NCBI GenBank assembly: GCA_963707135.1
Contig: CAVPOY010000009.1
Location: forward strand, 43,672 to 107,671
Direction: 5' to 3'
DNA: 64,000 nucleotides
DNA from: JBGSTR01 sp963707135
GTDB taxonomy: Bacteria > Pseudomonadota > Gammaproteobacteria > Chromatiales > Chromatiaceae
In this document: positions 55,922 to 64,000 of the stretch, piece by piece
Layout of the letters: the number at the start of each line of letters is the position of its first letter
Position numbering within the stretch: the stretch's first letter is position 1
Notes under the pieces: model-generated
What the model was told of the DNA's origin: nothing
The model's database searches: none
Seen by the model: the letters and a program-made list of their open reading frames with translations, nothing else
Made by a program: the position numbers and the translations under genes

Positions 55922-56667
55922 AGCTTGTAGCCCCGGTGGATGGCGACGATGCCGCCGCTGAGGTTGATGTAGCTGCAGCGCTCGAACCCGGCCGCCTCCA
56001 TCATCGCTTGCAGCGTCTGCTGGTCCGGGTGCACCCGGATGGATTCCGCGAGGTAGCGGTAGCTGTCCGAATCACCGGCGACCAGCCGGCCCAGCGCCGG
56101 CAGCACCGAGAAGGAATAGATGTCGTAGGCCTTCTGCAGCGGCGCGCTGACCGGGTGAGAGAATTCCAGGATCAGCGCCCGCCCGCCCGGGCGCAGGATC
56201 CGAAGCATTTCGGCGAGCGCACGCTCCTTGTGGGTGACATTACGCAGGCCGAAGGCGATGGTCACGCAGTCGAAGCGATCGGACGCGAAGGGCAGGGTCT
56301 CGGCATTCGCCAGGCTGTAGAAGACGTTGCCGGCGATTCCGTCGTTGACCAGCCGCTCCCGGCCCTGCTCCAGCATGGCCGCATTGATGTCGGAGACGAC
56401 CACGGCGCCCTCGCTCCCGACGATCCCGGCGAAACGCGCCGACAGGTCGCCGGTCCCGGCGGCCAGATCGAGCACCCGCTGGCCCCGCCGCACGCCGGCA
56501 AGCTCGACGGTCTTGCGCTTCCAGAGCCGGTGGATCCCGAGCGACATCAGGTCGTTCATCAGGTCGTAGCTGGGAGCGACCGACTCGAATACGGCCCGCA
56601 CCTTCCCCGCCTTCTCCCCGACCGGGACCTGCTGGTAACCGAAGTGCGTGCGATCGTCGTCGGACAT
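55918..56667 (-). CDS. ubiE: Ubiquinone/menaquinone C-methyltransferase UbiE
   Basis: SAM-dependent C-methyltransferase of quinone synthesis, 249 residues. FGYQQVPVGEKAGKVRAVFE at the N-terminus, YDLMNDLMSLGIHRLWKR, motif I VLDLAAGTGDLSARFAG, and the family block VTIAFGLRNVTHKERALAEM are all present, with a C-terminal NLSGGIVAIHRGYKL. The stop overlaps the ubiJ GTG. It heads the ubiE-ubiJ-ubiB operon; a 60-bp gap separates it from the DUF971 gene upstream on the same strand. Confidence 0.97.
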   Translation of the reverse strand: MSDDDRTHFGYQQVPVGEKAGKVRAVFESVAPSYDLMNDLMSLGIHRLWKRKTVELAGVRRGQRVLDLAAGTGDLSARFAGIVGSEGAVVVSDINAAMLEQGRERLVNDGIAGNVFYSLANAETLPFASDRFDCVTIAFGLRNVTHKERALAEMLRILRPGGRALILEFSHPVSAPLQKAYDIYSFSVLPALGRLVAGDSDSYRYLAESIRVHPDQQTLQAMMEAAGFERCSYINLSGGIVAIHRGYKL

Positions 56668-56727
56668 GGTTGCGCCTCCGTTCGATGCGGGAATTCTACA
56701 TCAAAGCCGGATCGCCTCCGGTCCGGG

Positions 56728-57087
56728 TCAGGACGGCTTTCGGCGTTTGTGACCGGCCCGCTCGAGCTCGTCCAGGTATTCCTGCCAGAGCCGCTCCTGC
56801 TCCCGGCCCAGGTTGTAGAGGTACTCCCAGGAGTAGATGCCGGTGTTGTGCTCGTCGTCGAAGTGCAGACAGATCGCGTAGTTTCCCACCGGCTCGATCT
56901 TGTCGATGCCTACGTCCTCCTTGCCGAGCTGCAGCACGCGCTGGCCGGGACCGTGACCCTGGACCTCGGCCGACGGCGAGAAGACCCGGAGAAACTCGCA
57001 GGGCAGATTGAAATGGGAGCCGTCGTCGAAGGTAATCTCCAGCACCCGCGACTGCTGGTGCAGGTTGAGCTCGGTCGGTACAGGCAT
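56728..57087 (-). CDS. DUF971 (gamma-butyrobetaine hydroxylase N-terminal-like) protein
   Basis: A 119-residue protein. LEITFDDGSHFNLPCEFLRVFSP and the later DEHNTGIYSWEYLYNLG are the DUF971 blocks; small stand-alone members lie next to hslU in many Gammaproteobacteria, as here. The domain is a Zn- or Fe-S-linked fold in larger proteins, but the function of the small form is unknown. Here only one Cys (LPCEFL) is present. Confidence 0.88.
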   Translation of the reverse strand: MPVPTELNLHQQSRVLEITFDDGSHFNLPCEFLRVFSPSAEVQGHGPGQRVLQLGKEDVGIDKIEPVGNYAICLHFDDEHNTGIYSWEYLYNLGREQERLWQEYLDELERAGHKRRKPS

Positions 57088-57213
57088 GTATTTCTCCGGC
57101 GCCCGTGAAGCCGGGCGCGTGTCAGCGAATGAATGGGCGATGGGTCAGCCGGTACCGGCGATCGACACGGATGCATGCAGCATCCCGCGCCGGGTGCCGC
57201 TACGGCGCCTTCG

Positions 57214-58545
57214 CTAAAGAATGTAACGCGAAAGATCCTCGTCGGCGGCGAGACCCGCCAGATTCTGGTCCACGTAGGACGCGTTGACGGTAATCGTCAC
57301 CCGGTCCAGCTCCGAGGCGTTGTAGGACACGTCCTCCAGCAACCGTTCCAGGACCGTGTGCAGCCGCCGGGCGCCGATGTTCTCGGTACGCTCGTTGACC
57401 TGGAAGGCGATCTCGGCGATGCGTCGTATACCGTCCTCGGTAAACTCCAGACCGACGCCCTCGGTGGCCAGCAGAGCCCGGTACTGATCGGTGAGCGACG
57501 CATCCGGCTCGGTCAAGATGCGAACGAAGTCCTCGGTGGTCAAGGCCTTGAGCTCGACGCGGATCGGCAAGCGCCCCTGCAGCTCCGGGATCAGGTCCGA
57601 GGGCTTGGCCAGGTGGAAGGCCCCGGAGGCGATGAACAGGATATGGTCGGTGCGCACCGACCCGTGCTTGGTCGACACCGTGCTGCCCTCGACCAGCGGC
57701 AGCAGGTCACGCTGCACACCCTCGCGGGAGACGTCCGCCCCGGACATGCCCTCGGCCCGCTTGGTGACCTTGTCGATCTCGTCCAGGAAGACGATGCCGT
57801 TCTGCTCCACGTTCTCGATCGCGCGCAGCTTCAGGTCCTCCTCGTTGACCCGCTTGGCGGCCTCCTCGTCGCGCAGCAGCTTGCGGGCGTCGCGGATCCG
57901 GAGCTTGCGCCGCTTGGTGCGACCCTGGCCCAGGTTCTGGAACAACCCCTGAAGCTGGCTGGTCATCTCCTCCATGCCCGGCGGGGCCATGATCTCGACG
58001 CCGAACGGTGTCGCCGAGACCTGGATTTCGATTTCCCGATCATCGAGCGACCCCGCGCGCAGCTTCTCGCGGAACTTCTCGCGGGTGCCCGAGCCGGTCG
58101 TGGAACGGCTCTCCTCCTCGAAACCGGAGGGCGGCGGCAGCAGGACATCGAGGATACGTTCCTCGGCGGCGGCCTCGGCCTGACCGGCCAGCTTGGCCAT
58201 CTCCTGCTCGCGGGACATCTTGACCGCGATATCGGCCAGATCCCGAACGATGGACTCCACGTCCCGGCCGACATAACCGACCTCGGTGAACTTGGTCGCC
58301 TCCACCTTGAGGAACGGCGCGTTGGCGAGTCGCGCCAGCCGGCGCGCGATCTCCGTCTTACCGACACCGGTCGGGCCGATCATCAAAATATTCTTCGGCG
58401 TTATCTCCGAGCGCATGGGCTCGTCGATCTGCGAACGGCGCCAGCGGTTGCGCAGTGCGATCGCGACCGCGCGCTTGGCGTCGTCCTGGCCGACGATGTG
58501 CTTGTTGAGCTCCGCGACGATATGTTGGGGGGTTATCTCTGACAT
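57214..58545 (-). CDS. hslU: ATP-dependent protease ATPase subunit HslU
   Basis: AAA+ unfoldase that feeds substrates to HslV. The 443-residue protein starts ITPQHIVAELNKHIVGQDDA. Walker A is GPTGVGKTEIARRLARLANA near residue 54 and VGYVGRDVESIVRDL follows. The I-domain covers about 110-240, Walker B is IVFLDEIDKVTKR, and sensor residues lie in FIASGAFHLAKPSDLIPELQ. The C-terminus ends in LSRYIL, which docks into HslV. It lies 181 bp downstream of hslV rather than the usual few bases. Confidence 0.97.
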   Translation of the reverse strand: MSEITPQHIVAELNKHIVGQDDAKRAVAIALRNRWRRSQIDEPMRSEITPKNILMIGPTGVGKTEIARRLARLANAPFLKVEATKFTEVGYVGRDVESIVRDLADIAVKMSREQEMAKLAGQAEAAAEERILDVLLPPPSGFEEESRSTTGSGTREKFREKLRAGSLDDREIEIQVSATPFGVEIMAPPGMEEMTSQLQGLFQNLGQGRTKRRKLRIRDARKLLRDEEAAKRVNEEDLKLRAIENVEQNGIVFLDEIDKVTKRAEGMSGADVSREGVQRDLLPLVEGSTVSTKHGSVRTDHILFIASGAFHLAKPSDLIPELQGRLPIRVELKALTTEDFVRILTEPDASLTDQYRALLATEGVGLEFTEDGIRRIAEIAFQVNERTENIGARRLHTVLERLLEDVSYNASELDRVTITVNASYVDQNLAGLAADEDLSRYIL

Positions 58546-58647
58546 GGGATCCGGCGAACGGCCGCCCGAGCGGGGCGGCTTGGTGATTCACGCAAGGAAG
58601 GTGCGGCTACGCACGGTCCACTGCAAGTGCGGGCCGTCTCAAGGCGC

Positions 58648-58698
58648 CATGTTCAGCGCTTTTTGGTGCCTGAACATGCCGGGCCCTCCTTGGCCCGG
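58648..58698 (-). promoter_or_regulatory. Two adjacent hairpins between hslV and hslU
   Basis: Hairpin 1 has 9-bp arms (CATGTTCAG at 58648-58656, CTGAACATG at 58670-58678). Hairpin 2 has 7-bp GC arms (CCGGGCC at 58679-58685, GGCCCGG at 58692-58698). They lie directly next to each other in the unusually long 181-bp spacer. There is no T-run, so mRNA processing or partial attenuation fits better than full termination. Confidence 0.45.
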
Positions 58699-58726
58699 TC
58701 GGTAAACGCTATCGATCGGCGATTCC

Positions 58727-59272
58727 TTAAGGCTCGGCATCGAGCTCCTCGAGCACGATGTTGTGATTGGTATAGACGCAGATATCCGCGGCGATCCCGA
58801 GGGCCTTGGCGACGATCTCGCGCGCACCAAGCTCCGTGTTTTCGAGCAGCGCGCGGGCGGCGGCCTGGGCAAAGGCGCCCCCCGAGCCGATCGCCATCAG
58901 GTCGTTCTCGGGCTCGATGACGTCGCCGGTGCCGGAGATGATCAGTGAGGTCTCGGCGTCGGCGATGCACAGCAACGCCTCGAGCCGGCGCAGCATGCGG
59001 TCGGTGCGCCAGTCCTTGGCCAGCTCGACGGCCGAGCGGGTCAGGTGCCCCTGGTGCTTCTCCAGCTTGCCCTCGAAGCGTTCGAAGAGCGTGAAGGCGT
59101 CCGCGGTCGCGCCGGCGAACCCGGCAATCACCTGGCCCTTGTAGAGGCGCCGCACCTTGCGGGCGTTGCCCTTCATGACCGTCTGGCCCAGGGACACCTG
59201 TCCGTCGCCGCCGACGACGACTTTGCCGCCGCGCCGCACCGAGACGATGGTCGTTCCGTGAAATTGTTCCAT
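58727..59272 (-). CDS. hslV: ATP-dependent protease subunit HslV
   Basis: Threonine peptidase of the HslUV complex, 181 residues. MEQFHGTTIVSVRRGGKVVV carries the family-typical HGTTI with the catalytic Thr exposed after processing. GGDGQVSLGQTVMKGNARKV, AGFAGATADAFTLFERFE, KDWRTDRMLRRLEAL and AIGSGGAFAQAAARALLE follow. An 84-bp gap separates it from xerC upstream on the same strand, and a promoter there is likely. No clear heat-shock sigma consensus was found by eye. Confidence 0.96.
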   Translation of the reverse strand: MEQFHGTTIVSVRRGGKVVVGGDGQVSLGQTVMKGNARKVRRLYKGQVIAGFAGATADAFTLFERFEGKLEKHQGHLTRSAVELAKDWRTDRMLRRLEALLCIADAETSLIISGTGDVIEPENDLMAIGSGGAFAQAAARALLENTELGAREIVAKALGIAADICVYTNHNIVLEELDAEP

Positions 59273-59356
59273 TGCTTCGTCAGGAATCAGTCAACAGTCG
59301 TCCGATTCTACCGCAAGCCGGGCGTCCGACCCGTCCGGCGAGTCGAACGACTGTCC

Positions 59357-60262
59357 CTAACGCCTCTTCTTGGCTCGCGGGTGGGCCTTGTCGTAGACCT
59401 GGGCCAAGTGCTGGAAATCCAGGTGCGTATAGACCTGGGTCGTGCTGATGTCCGCGTGACCCAGAAGCTCCTGCACGGCCCGCAGGTCGCCGGAGGACTC
59501 CAGCAGGTGGCTCGCGAACGAATGACGCAGCAGATGCGGGTGCACGCCGCGGGTCGCGCCCTGCTCGCGTGCCCAGCGGGCGAGGCGGGCCTGCACCGTC
59601 CGCGGGTGTATGCGGCCGCCTCGGCTGCTGACGAACAGTGCCGCCTCTGCCGCGCCGGCGAGGTTGGCGCGGACCCGCAGCCAGCGGCGGACCGCATCGC
59701 GGGCCTGCGCGCCGACCGGCACCCGCCGGGTCTTGGCGCCCTTGCCGGTGACCGTGAGTCCGCCGTCGGTGAGATCGATATCCCCCAGGTTGATCGAGAT
59801 CAGCTCCGAGAGCCGCAGGCCGGACGAATAAAAGAGCTCGATCATGGCCGTGTCCCGGATGGCGAGCAGATCGTCGTCCGACTGATCGAGCAGGCGGCAG
59901 AGCTGGTCCGCGTCCAGGGTCGCCGGGAGCTTGCGGCCTGTTTTCGGGGCCCGGATCCCGACTGCCGGGTTGCTCTGGGCGCGACCCTCGCGCAGCAGCC
60001 AGCGGTAGAGGCTGCGCAGGCTCGAGAGCTCGCGCTGAAGCGTCCGCCCCGAGGCGCCGTTGCGGTGGCGCCAGGCGACATAGCGGCGCACGTCCTGCTC
60101 GTCGAGCGCGTCGATCGGGCGCGCGTCCGTCTGGGACAGTCGAGCGGCAATGCGCTCCAGGTCGCGGCCGTAGCTGGTCAGCGTGTTGCGGGAGAGACGC
60201 CGCTCGTGGGCGAGGTGGGCCAGGAAGGGCGCGATTGGATCGTCGCCGCCCGGACCGCTCAT
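59357..60262 (-). CDS. xerC: Site-specific tyrosine recombinase XerC
   Basis: Resolves chromosome dimers at dif together with XerD. The 301-residue protein has an N-terminal SAM-like core-binding domain (HERRLSRNTLTSYGRDLERI). The catalytic domain shows the first Arg in LFYSSGLRLSELISI, HLLRHSFASHLLES (His and second Arg), LLGHADISTTQVYTHLDF (His/Trp position and nucleophilic Tyr). The ATG overlaps the DUF484 stop by four bases, the standard lysA-dapF-DUF484-xerC order. Length and order favour XerC over XerD or an integrase. Confidence 0.94.
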   Translation of the reverse strand: MSGPGGDDPIAPFLAHLAHERRLSRNTLTSYGRDLERIAARLSQTDARPIDALDEQDVRRYVAWRHRNGASGRTLQRELSSLRSLYRWLLREGRAQSNPAVGIRAPKTGRKLPATLDADQLCRLLDQSDDDLLAIRDTAMIELFYSSGLRLSELISINLGDIDLTDGGLTVTGKGAKTRRVPVGAQARDAVRRWLRVRANLAGAAEAALFVSSRGGRIHPRTVQARLARWAREQGATRGVHPHLLRHSFASHLLESSGDLRAVQELLGHADISTTQVYTHLDFQHLAQVYDKAHPRAKKRR

Positions 60263-60969
60263 TCGCCCGCCGTCAGGGTTCGCAGCTTGAGGCTGACGAT
60301 CTCCCCGAGCCGGTCAAGCAGGTCCGTACCCATCTCCGGTCGAAACCGCTCCGCATCGGCGGCGCCGATGGCGAGAACGCCGGACTGGCCGTCCGCCCGG
60401 ATAGGCACCAGGGCGGCGCTCTTGACCTCCTCCCCCGTCGGGCCGAACAGGACCTGGCTCTTGTCTTCGTCCAGTGGGCCGCACAGGGCATGCTTGCGTT
60501 CGAGGAAATCCTGAAAGCTGGCGGTCAGCGGGTCGGGGTTGGCGTCCTGGGGCCCCGCGAGCGGGAAGAGCTTCAGAGTCACCGCCACGGCGCTGAACTC
60601 CTTGCACAGGGCGTCCTGCAGCGCGGCGTCGAGCTGCTCCTTGTCCGCGGCCGGGATCAGCTGCAGGACCAGGCCATGCAGCCGCATCGACTGAGACTCG
60701 TACTCCCGCGCCCGCGAAATCAGGTGGGCGAGGCGCCCGCGCTCGGTGTCGAGCTGCTTGCGCAGGACGCCGACCTGGTGCTCGATCAGGGACACCGCTC
60801 CGCCGCTGGCGTGCGGGACCCGCAGGTGCGTGAGTATGTCGGAGTGGCGTTCGAAGAAGTCCGGGTGGCCGCGCAGATAGGCGGCGACCGTTACCTCGAG
60901 CCCCGCCTCCAGCCCATCGCTAACCCCGGCGTTGCCGGCCGCTGTCTGTTCAGCCCGCGGACTGCTCAT
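60259..60969 (-). CDS. DUF484 family protein
   Basis: A 236-residue protein with a GAF-like fold in this family. AYLRGHPDFFERHSDILTHL near residue 35 and GAVSLIEHQVGVLRKQLD are the family blocks. A coiled coil follows (LDTERGRLAHLISRAREYES), then a GAF-like part (ALVPIRADGQSGVLAIGAAD, FRPEMGTDLLDRLGEIVS). Function is unknown; it is encoded between dapF and xerC in many Gammaproteobacteria. The start ATG at 60969 overlaps the dapF stop by four bases; the longer frame upstream is dapF in another frame. Confidence 0.9.
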   Translation of the reverse strand: MSSPRAEQTAAGNAGVSDGLEAGLEVTVAAYLRGHPDFFERHSDILTHLRVPHASGGAVSLIEHQVGVLRKQLDTERGRLAHLISRAREYESQSMRLHGLVLQLIPAADKEQLDAALQDALCKEFSAVAVTLKLFPLAGPQDANPDPLTASFQDFLERKHALCGPLDEDKSQVLFGPTGEEVKSAALVPIRADGQSGVLAIGAADAERFRPEMGTDLLDRLGEIVSLKLRTLTAGE

Positions 60970-61796
60970 AGGTCGATCTCCCCTTGAAACACGCGCTCGG
61001 CCGGGCCGGTCATCCCGACCGCGCGCGCCCGCCCGCGCCACTCTATCACAAGATCCCCGCCCGGCAGACTGACCCGGACCCGCTCGTCCAGCAGACCGCG
61101 CAGGCGCCCGACGACGACGGCCGCGCAGGCGCCGGTCCCGCAGGCCAGGGTCTCGCCGGCCCCGCGCTCGAAGACCCGCAATCGGATGTGATCGGGGGCC
61201 AACACCTGCATGAAACCCACGTTGACCCGCTGCGGGAACCTCGGGTGGGCCTCGATCAACGGGCCCAGCCGCTGCACCGGCGCCCGGTCCAGGTCCGCGA
61301 CCAGCAGGACCGCGTGGGGGTTGCCCATGGACACGGCACCGATGGACAAGCGTTCGTCACCGACCTGTAGCTCGTAGGCGGTATCCTCGCGGTCGGCCGC
61401 GAAGGGGATGCGCGGCGGGTCGAGCACCGGCGCGCCCATGTCCACGCGCACCTGGTCGTCCGGCTCGACGAAGAGCTCGATGGGCCCCGCGGCCGTCCCG
61501 ACGCGGATACGTCGCTTCCCGGTCAACCCCTGGTCAAGGACGAAGCGGGCGAAACAGCGAGCGCCGTTGCCGCACTGCTGCACCTCGCCGCCGTCGGCAT
61601 TGAAGATGCGGTAATGGAAATCGGTCCCCGGCACTCGGGGCGGCTCCACCAGCAGGACCTGGTCGCAGCCGATGCCGAATCGACGGTCGGCTAGCCGGCG
61701 GACGGTGTCAGGGTCCAGGTCCACGCGCTGGCGCACCGCGTCGAAGACCACGAAGTCGTTGCCCAGGCCCTGCATCTTGGTGAACCGAAGCGGCAT
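60966..61796 (-). CDS. dapF: Diaminopimelate epimerase
   Basis: Converts LL- to meso-diaminopimelate for lysine and peptidoglycan. The 276-residue protein has FTKMQGLGNDFVVFD at the N-terminus, NADGGEVQQCGNGARCFARF with the first catalytic Cys, MGNPHAVLLV, and GAGETLACGTGACAAVVVGR with the second Cys. It starts 31 bp after the methyltransferase gene and overlaps DUF484. Confidence 0.97.
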   Translation of the reverse strand: MPLRFTKMQGLGNDFVVFDAVRQRVDLDPDTVRRLADRRFGIGCDQVLLVEPPRVPGTDFHYRIFNADGGEVQQCGNGARCFARFVLDQGLTGKRRIRVGTAAGPIELFVEPDDQVRVDMGAPVLDPPRIPFAADREDTAYELQVGDERLSIGAVSMGNPHAVLLVADLDRAPVQRLGPLIEAHPRFPQRVNVGFMQVLAPDHIRLRVFERGAGETLACGTGACAAVVVGRLRGLLDERVRVSLPGGDLVIEWRGRARAVGMTGPAERVFQGEIDL

Positions 61797-61827
61797 TAGC
61801 GGTGCCTTTGGCGCGCGTCGGGCGCGG

Positions 61828-62499
61828 TCACCCGGGGACCCGGCCAGAAACCGCCAGGTGCCGGTCGCTGACCACGGAGACCTCGAGCTGGGACAGTCCA
61901 GCCTCGGTGAGCTGTGCCGCCACCTCGTCGGGCTCGAAGGCCGCGAACAGCGAGTTGCGAAAGTCGTTGCGCAATACGGCCGGCGCGTCCTCGGCGTAGG
62001 TCGCGACCAGGGCCTCGGCCCAGGCGGCAGAGGCCGGCCGCATCAGGTCCATGACCAGCACGAGCCCCCCGGGTCGCGCCGTCTCGCGGACCGTTCGCCA
62101 GAGCACTTGGGGTTCATGCAGGTGATGGAGCAGGCTGTTGGAGAGGATCAGGTCGTAATGGGCCGCCGGCAGGCGCGGACTCGGCAGCCGGTCGTGAATC
62201 AGTGCGCAGCGCGCGGCAAGCCCGGGCCGCAGCCCGAGCGTCGCCCGGGCGTGGGCGAGCATCGCCTCCGACCCGTCCAGGGCGTCGCAATGGGCGTGAG
62301 GGTAGGCGCGCAGGAAGCGGATCACGATGTCGGCCGGACCGCAGCCCAGATCCAGGGCCCGGGCGCCGTGCAGCGGTCCCGGCTCCAGCCGGCCCAACAG
62401 CTCCAGGAACAGCGAGTTGGCCTCGGAGAAATCGGCCTGGGCGTAGGCCAGCGCCTGGTCGGTGCCCTCCATCAGCTCGGGCTCCGGCCGCCGCTTCAT
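61828..62499 (-). CDS. Class I SAM-dependent methyltransferase
   Basis: A 223-residue methyltransferase. FSEANSLFLELLGRL precedes motif I ALDLGCGPADIVIRFLRAYP, then CDALDGSEAMLAHA and YDLILSNSLLHHLHEPQVLW. This resembles small-molecule methyltransferases of the UbiE/trans-aconitate type. It lies between lysA and dapF, a position it does not hold in enteric bacteria. Its ATG overlaps the lysA stop by four bases. Substrate unknown. Confidence 0.82.
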   Translation of the reverse strand: MKRRPEPELMEGTDQALAYAQADFSEANSLFLELLGRLEPGPLHGARALDLGCGPADIVIRFLRAYPHAHCDALDGSEAMLAHARATLGLRPGLAARCALIHDRLPSPRLPAAHYDLILSNSLLHHLHEPQVLWRTVRETARPGGLVLVMDLMRPASAAWAEALVATYAEDAPAVLRNDFRNSLFAAFEPDEVAAQLTEAGLSQLEVSVVSDRHLAVSGRVPG

Positions 62500-63743
62500 G
62501 GCAGGACGGACTCCCCGGCGTAGAGCTCGTCGAGGGTCTCGCGCCGGCGTACCAGGTGCGCCCGGTCGCCGTCCACCATGACCTCGGCGGCCCGCGGCCG
62601 GCTGTTGTAGTTCGAGCTCATCGTGAAACCGTAGGCGCCGCTTCCGCGTACCGCCAGCAGGTCACCCGGGGAAATGGCCAGCTTCCGGTCCTTGCCCAGG
62701 AAATCGCCGGTCTCGCAGACCGGACCCACCAGGTCGTAACGGGCACTGTCGGTATCGCCGCCCGCGCGGACCGGGACTATCTCCTGCGTGGCCTGGTACA
62801 GGGCCGGGCGCAGCAGATCATTCATCGCCGCGTCGAGGATGGCGAACCGATGGTGCTCCGTGGGCTTGATGTACTCGACCCGGGTCAGCAGCACGCCGGC
62901 ATTGCCGGCGATGGCCCGGCCAGGCTCGACCACCAGCTCGAACCTGCGCTCGCCGAGCCGGTGAGAGAGCGCGGCCGCGTAGGCCGCCGGCTCAGGCGGG
63001 TGCTCGTTGGTGTAGCGGATGCCGAGCCCGCCGCCGAGGTCAAGGTGGTTGATCGGGATGCCTGATTCGGCGAGTCGGTCGGCGAGCGCCAGCACCCGAT
63101 CCAGAGCGTCGAGAAACGGGGCAAGGTCCGTGAGCTGTGAGCCAATGTGACAGTCGATGCCGGTGACATCGATATTGCCCAGCTCGGCCGCCCTGCGGTA
63201 GACGGCCTCCGCGCCCCGAATGTCGATGCCGAACTTGTTCTCCTTCAGGCCGGTGGCGATATAGGGGTGGGTGCGGGCGTCCACGTCGGGGTTGACCCGC
63301 AGCGACACCGGTGCGCGCACACCCAACTCGCCGGCGAGACGGTCGATGCGCTCGAGCTCGGGCTCGGATTCCACGTTGAAGCAGCGTATGCCGGTTTCCA
63401 ACGCCCGGCGGATCTCGTCGGCGCGCTTGCCCACACCCGAGAAAACCACTCGCGCGGGGTCGCCGCCAGCAGCCAGCACGCGCTCAAGCTCGCCGAGCGA
63501 GACGATGTCGAAGCCCGAGCCCAGGCGGGCAAGCAGGTTCAGGACGGCCAGGTTGGAGTTGGCCTTGACGGCGAAGCAGATCAGGTGCGGGTGGTCGCCG
63601 AAGGCCCGGTCGAAGGCCCGCCAGTGGCGCTCCAGCGTGGCGCGCGAGTAAACGTAACAGGGTGTGCCGAAGCGTTCGGCGATGGCCTCCAGCGGAACCT
63701 GCTCGGCGTGGAGCAGGCCGTCGTGGTAATTGAAATGATCCAT
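62496..63743 (-). CDS. lysA: Diaminopimelate decarboxylase
   Basis: PLP enzyme for the last step of lysine synthesis, 415 residues. YGTPCYVYSRATLE-type start (RFGTPCYVYSRATLERHW), ICFAVKANSNLAVLNLLARL with the PLP Lys, DCHIGSQLTDLAPF, LDLGGGLGIRY, EPGRAIAGNAGVLLT and PVCETGDFLGKDR with the active-site Cys are all visible. I start at the ATG at 63743, giving DHFNYHDGLLHAEQVPLE, as in the family. lptM lies just upstream on the same strand. Confidence 0.97.
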   Translation of the reverse strand: MDHFNYHDGLLHAEQVPLEAIAERFGTPCYVYSRATLERHWRAFDRAFGDHPHLICFAVKANSNLAVLNLLARLGSGFDIVSLGELERVLAAGGDPARVVFSGVGKRADEIRRALETGIRCFNVESEPELERIDRLAGELGVRAPVSLRVNPDVDARTHPYIATGLKENKFGIDIRGAEAVYRRAAELGNIDVTGIDCHIGSQLTDLAPFLDALDRVLALADRLAESGIPINHLDLGGGLGIRYTNEHPPEPAAYAAALSHRLGERRFELVVEPGRAIAGNAGVLLTRVEYIKPTEHHRFAILDAAMNDLLRPALYQATQEIVPVRAGGDTDSARYDLVGPVCETGDFLGKDRKLAISPGDLLAVRGSGAYGFTMSSNYNSRPRAAEVMVDGDRAHLVRRRETLDELYAGESVLP

Positions 63744-63780
63744 GCGGGGTCGAAACGGCTCGCTGATCGACGCGTCGCGG

Positions 63781-63960
63781 CTAGGGTCGGCCCGGGCGCT
63801 CAGGTGGTACCGCGGGTACATCGCTGGCGGCGGGGGGCGCGGGCTCGGACGACTCCGGTGGCAGATAGAGCGGCCCCTTGCGCCCGCAGGCGCCGACCAT
63901 GCTGGCGAAGGCCAGCAGCGTAACCACGGCGATCAAAAAGTAACGGGCCCAGCAGTGCAT
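63781..63960 (-). CDS. lptM: Small lipoprotein LptM (YifL)
   Basis: A 59-residue lipoprotein: a hydrophobic signal (YFLIAVVTLLAFASMVGA) ends at the lipidated Cys, followed by the hallmark CGRKGPLYLPPE and a Pro/Ala-rich tail. In E. coli, LptM helps the outer-membrane LptD assemble with correct disulfides. The ATG is at 63960 and the TAG at 63781-63783. The gene order lptM-lysA-dapF is the same as in many Gammaproteobacteria, with a 37-bp gap to lysA. Confidence 0.88.
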   Translation of the reverse strand: MHCWARYFLIAVVTLLAFASMVGACGRKGPLYLPPESSEPAPPAASDVPAVPPERPGRP

Positions 63961-64000
63961 GGCGGGTCTGGCTCGAGTTGAGCGGGCAAGTATACACGCC

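Noticed and set aside
59357..60262. XerC-like recombinase as a phage or island integrase
   Set aside because: Length, motifs and the conserved dapF-DUF484-xerC order mark it as the housekeeping enzyme; no tRNA or attachment repeat is adjacent.

Overview
The window is GC-rich DNA from a gammaproteobacterium. The right-hand block (lptM-lysA-methyltransferase-dapF-DUF484-xerC, hslVU, DUF971, ubiE-ubiJ-ubiB) has a layout typical of Gammaproteobacteria. The left-hand Rnf/2-oxoacid:ferredoxin block together with a large polysaccharide locus fits the Chromatiales (purple sulfur bacteria and relatives). That placement is an inference: no rRNA or photosynthesis gene is present to fix it.

Layout. (1) 0.1-3.5 kb: an exported transglycosylase-like protein with a peptidoglycan-binding domain, convergent with an NTT-like MFS carrier. 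(2) 3.9-19.6 kb: one co-directional block for low-potential electron transfer. It holds a KorAB-type 2-oxoacid:ferredoxin oxidoreductase, an 840-residue ferredoxin-tailed protein, rnfB, a very large pyruvate:ferredoxin oxidoreductase (PFOR)-like protein, and rnfC-D-G-E-A. The 840-residue protein and the large protein share a degenerate PFOR thiamine-diphosphate region. This is the best candidate here for an undescribed system. (3) 19.6-21.1 kb: GDP-fucose synthase and an IS3 remnant. (4) 21.4-25.7 kb: a secreted subtilase followed by small exported proteins. Two of these are stand-alone versions of the protease's own C-terminal module and of its I9 propeptide. (5) 26.1-32.1 kb: a methyltransferase, then a decayed subtilase-SLH gene split by a 3.66-kb IS66-type element that carries a DruA-like (DUF4338) gene inside its transposition operon. 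(6) 32.2-53.5 kb: a surface-polysaccharide locus with pyruvyltransferase, glycosyltransferases, methyltransferase, sulfotransferases, WecB, Gmd/Rmd, a WbsX-like protein and a Wzm/Wzt exporter, interrupted by an intergenic region with three copies of a small terminal-inverted-repeat element. (7) 53.6-64 kb: ubiquinone, protease and diaminopimelate/lysine housekeeping genes on the minus strand.

How the parts may work together. In region 2, KorAB would reduce ferredoxin. The ferredoxin-domain proteins may pass electrons to or from the membrane Rnf pump, which exchanges electrons between ferredoxin and NAD while moving ions. Region 6, with the GDP-fucose synthase gene of region 3, makes GDP-linked deoxyhexoses and other sugars, assembles and decorates a glycan, and exports it by an ABC-type route.

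Sequence quality. Ten genes are interrupted by single-base frame changes: rnfB three times, the PFOR-like gene, rnfC, rnfG, rnfE, the subtilase three times, the pyruvyltransferase, one glycosyltransferase five times, the SLH segment and ubiJ. Of 18 interruptions, 15 need removal of one base, and removal restores a family motif each time. This insertion bias looks like uncorrected long-read error, so I treat most of these genes as intact. The split subtilase-SLH gene is different: it also carries in-frame stop codons and is truly decayed.
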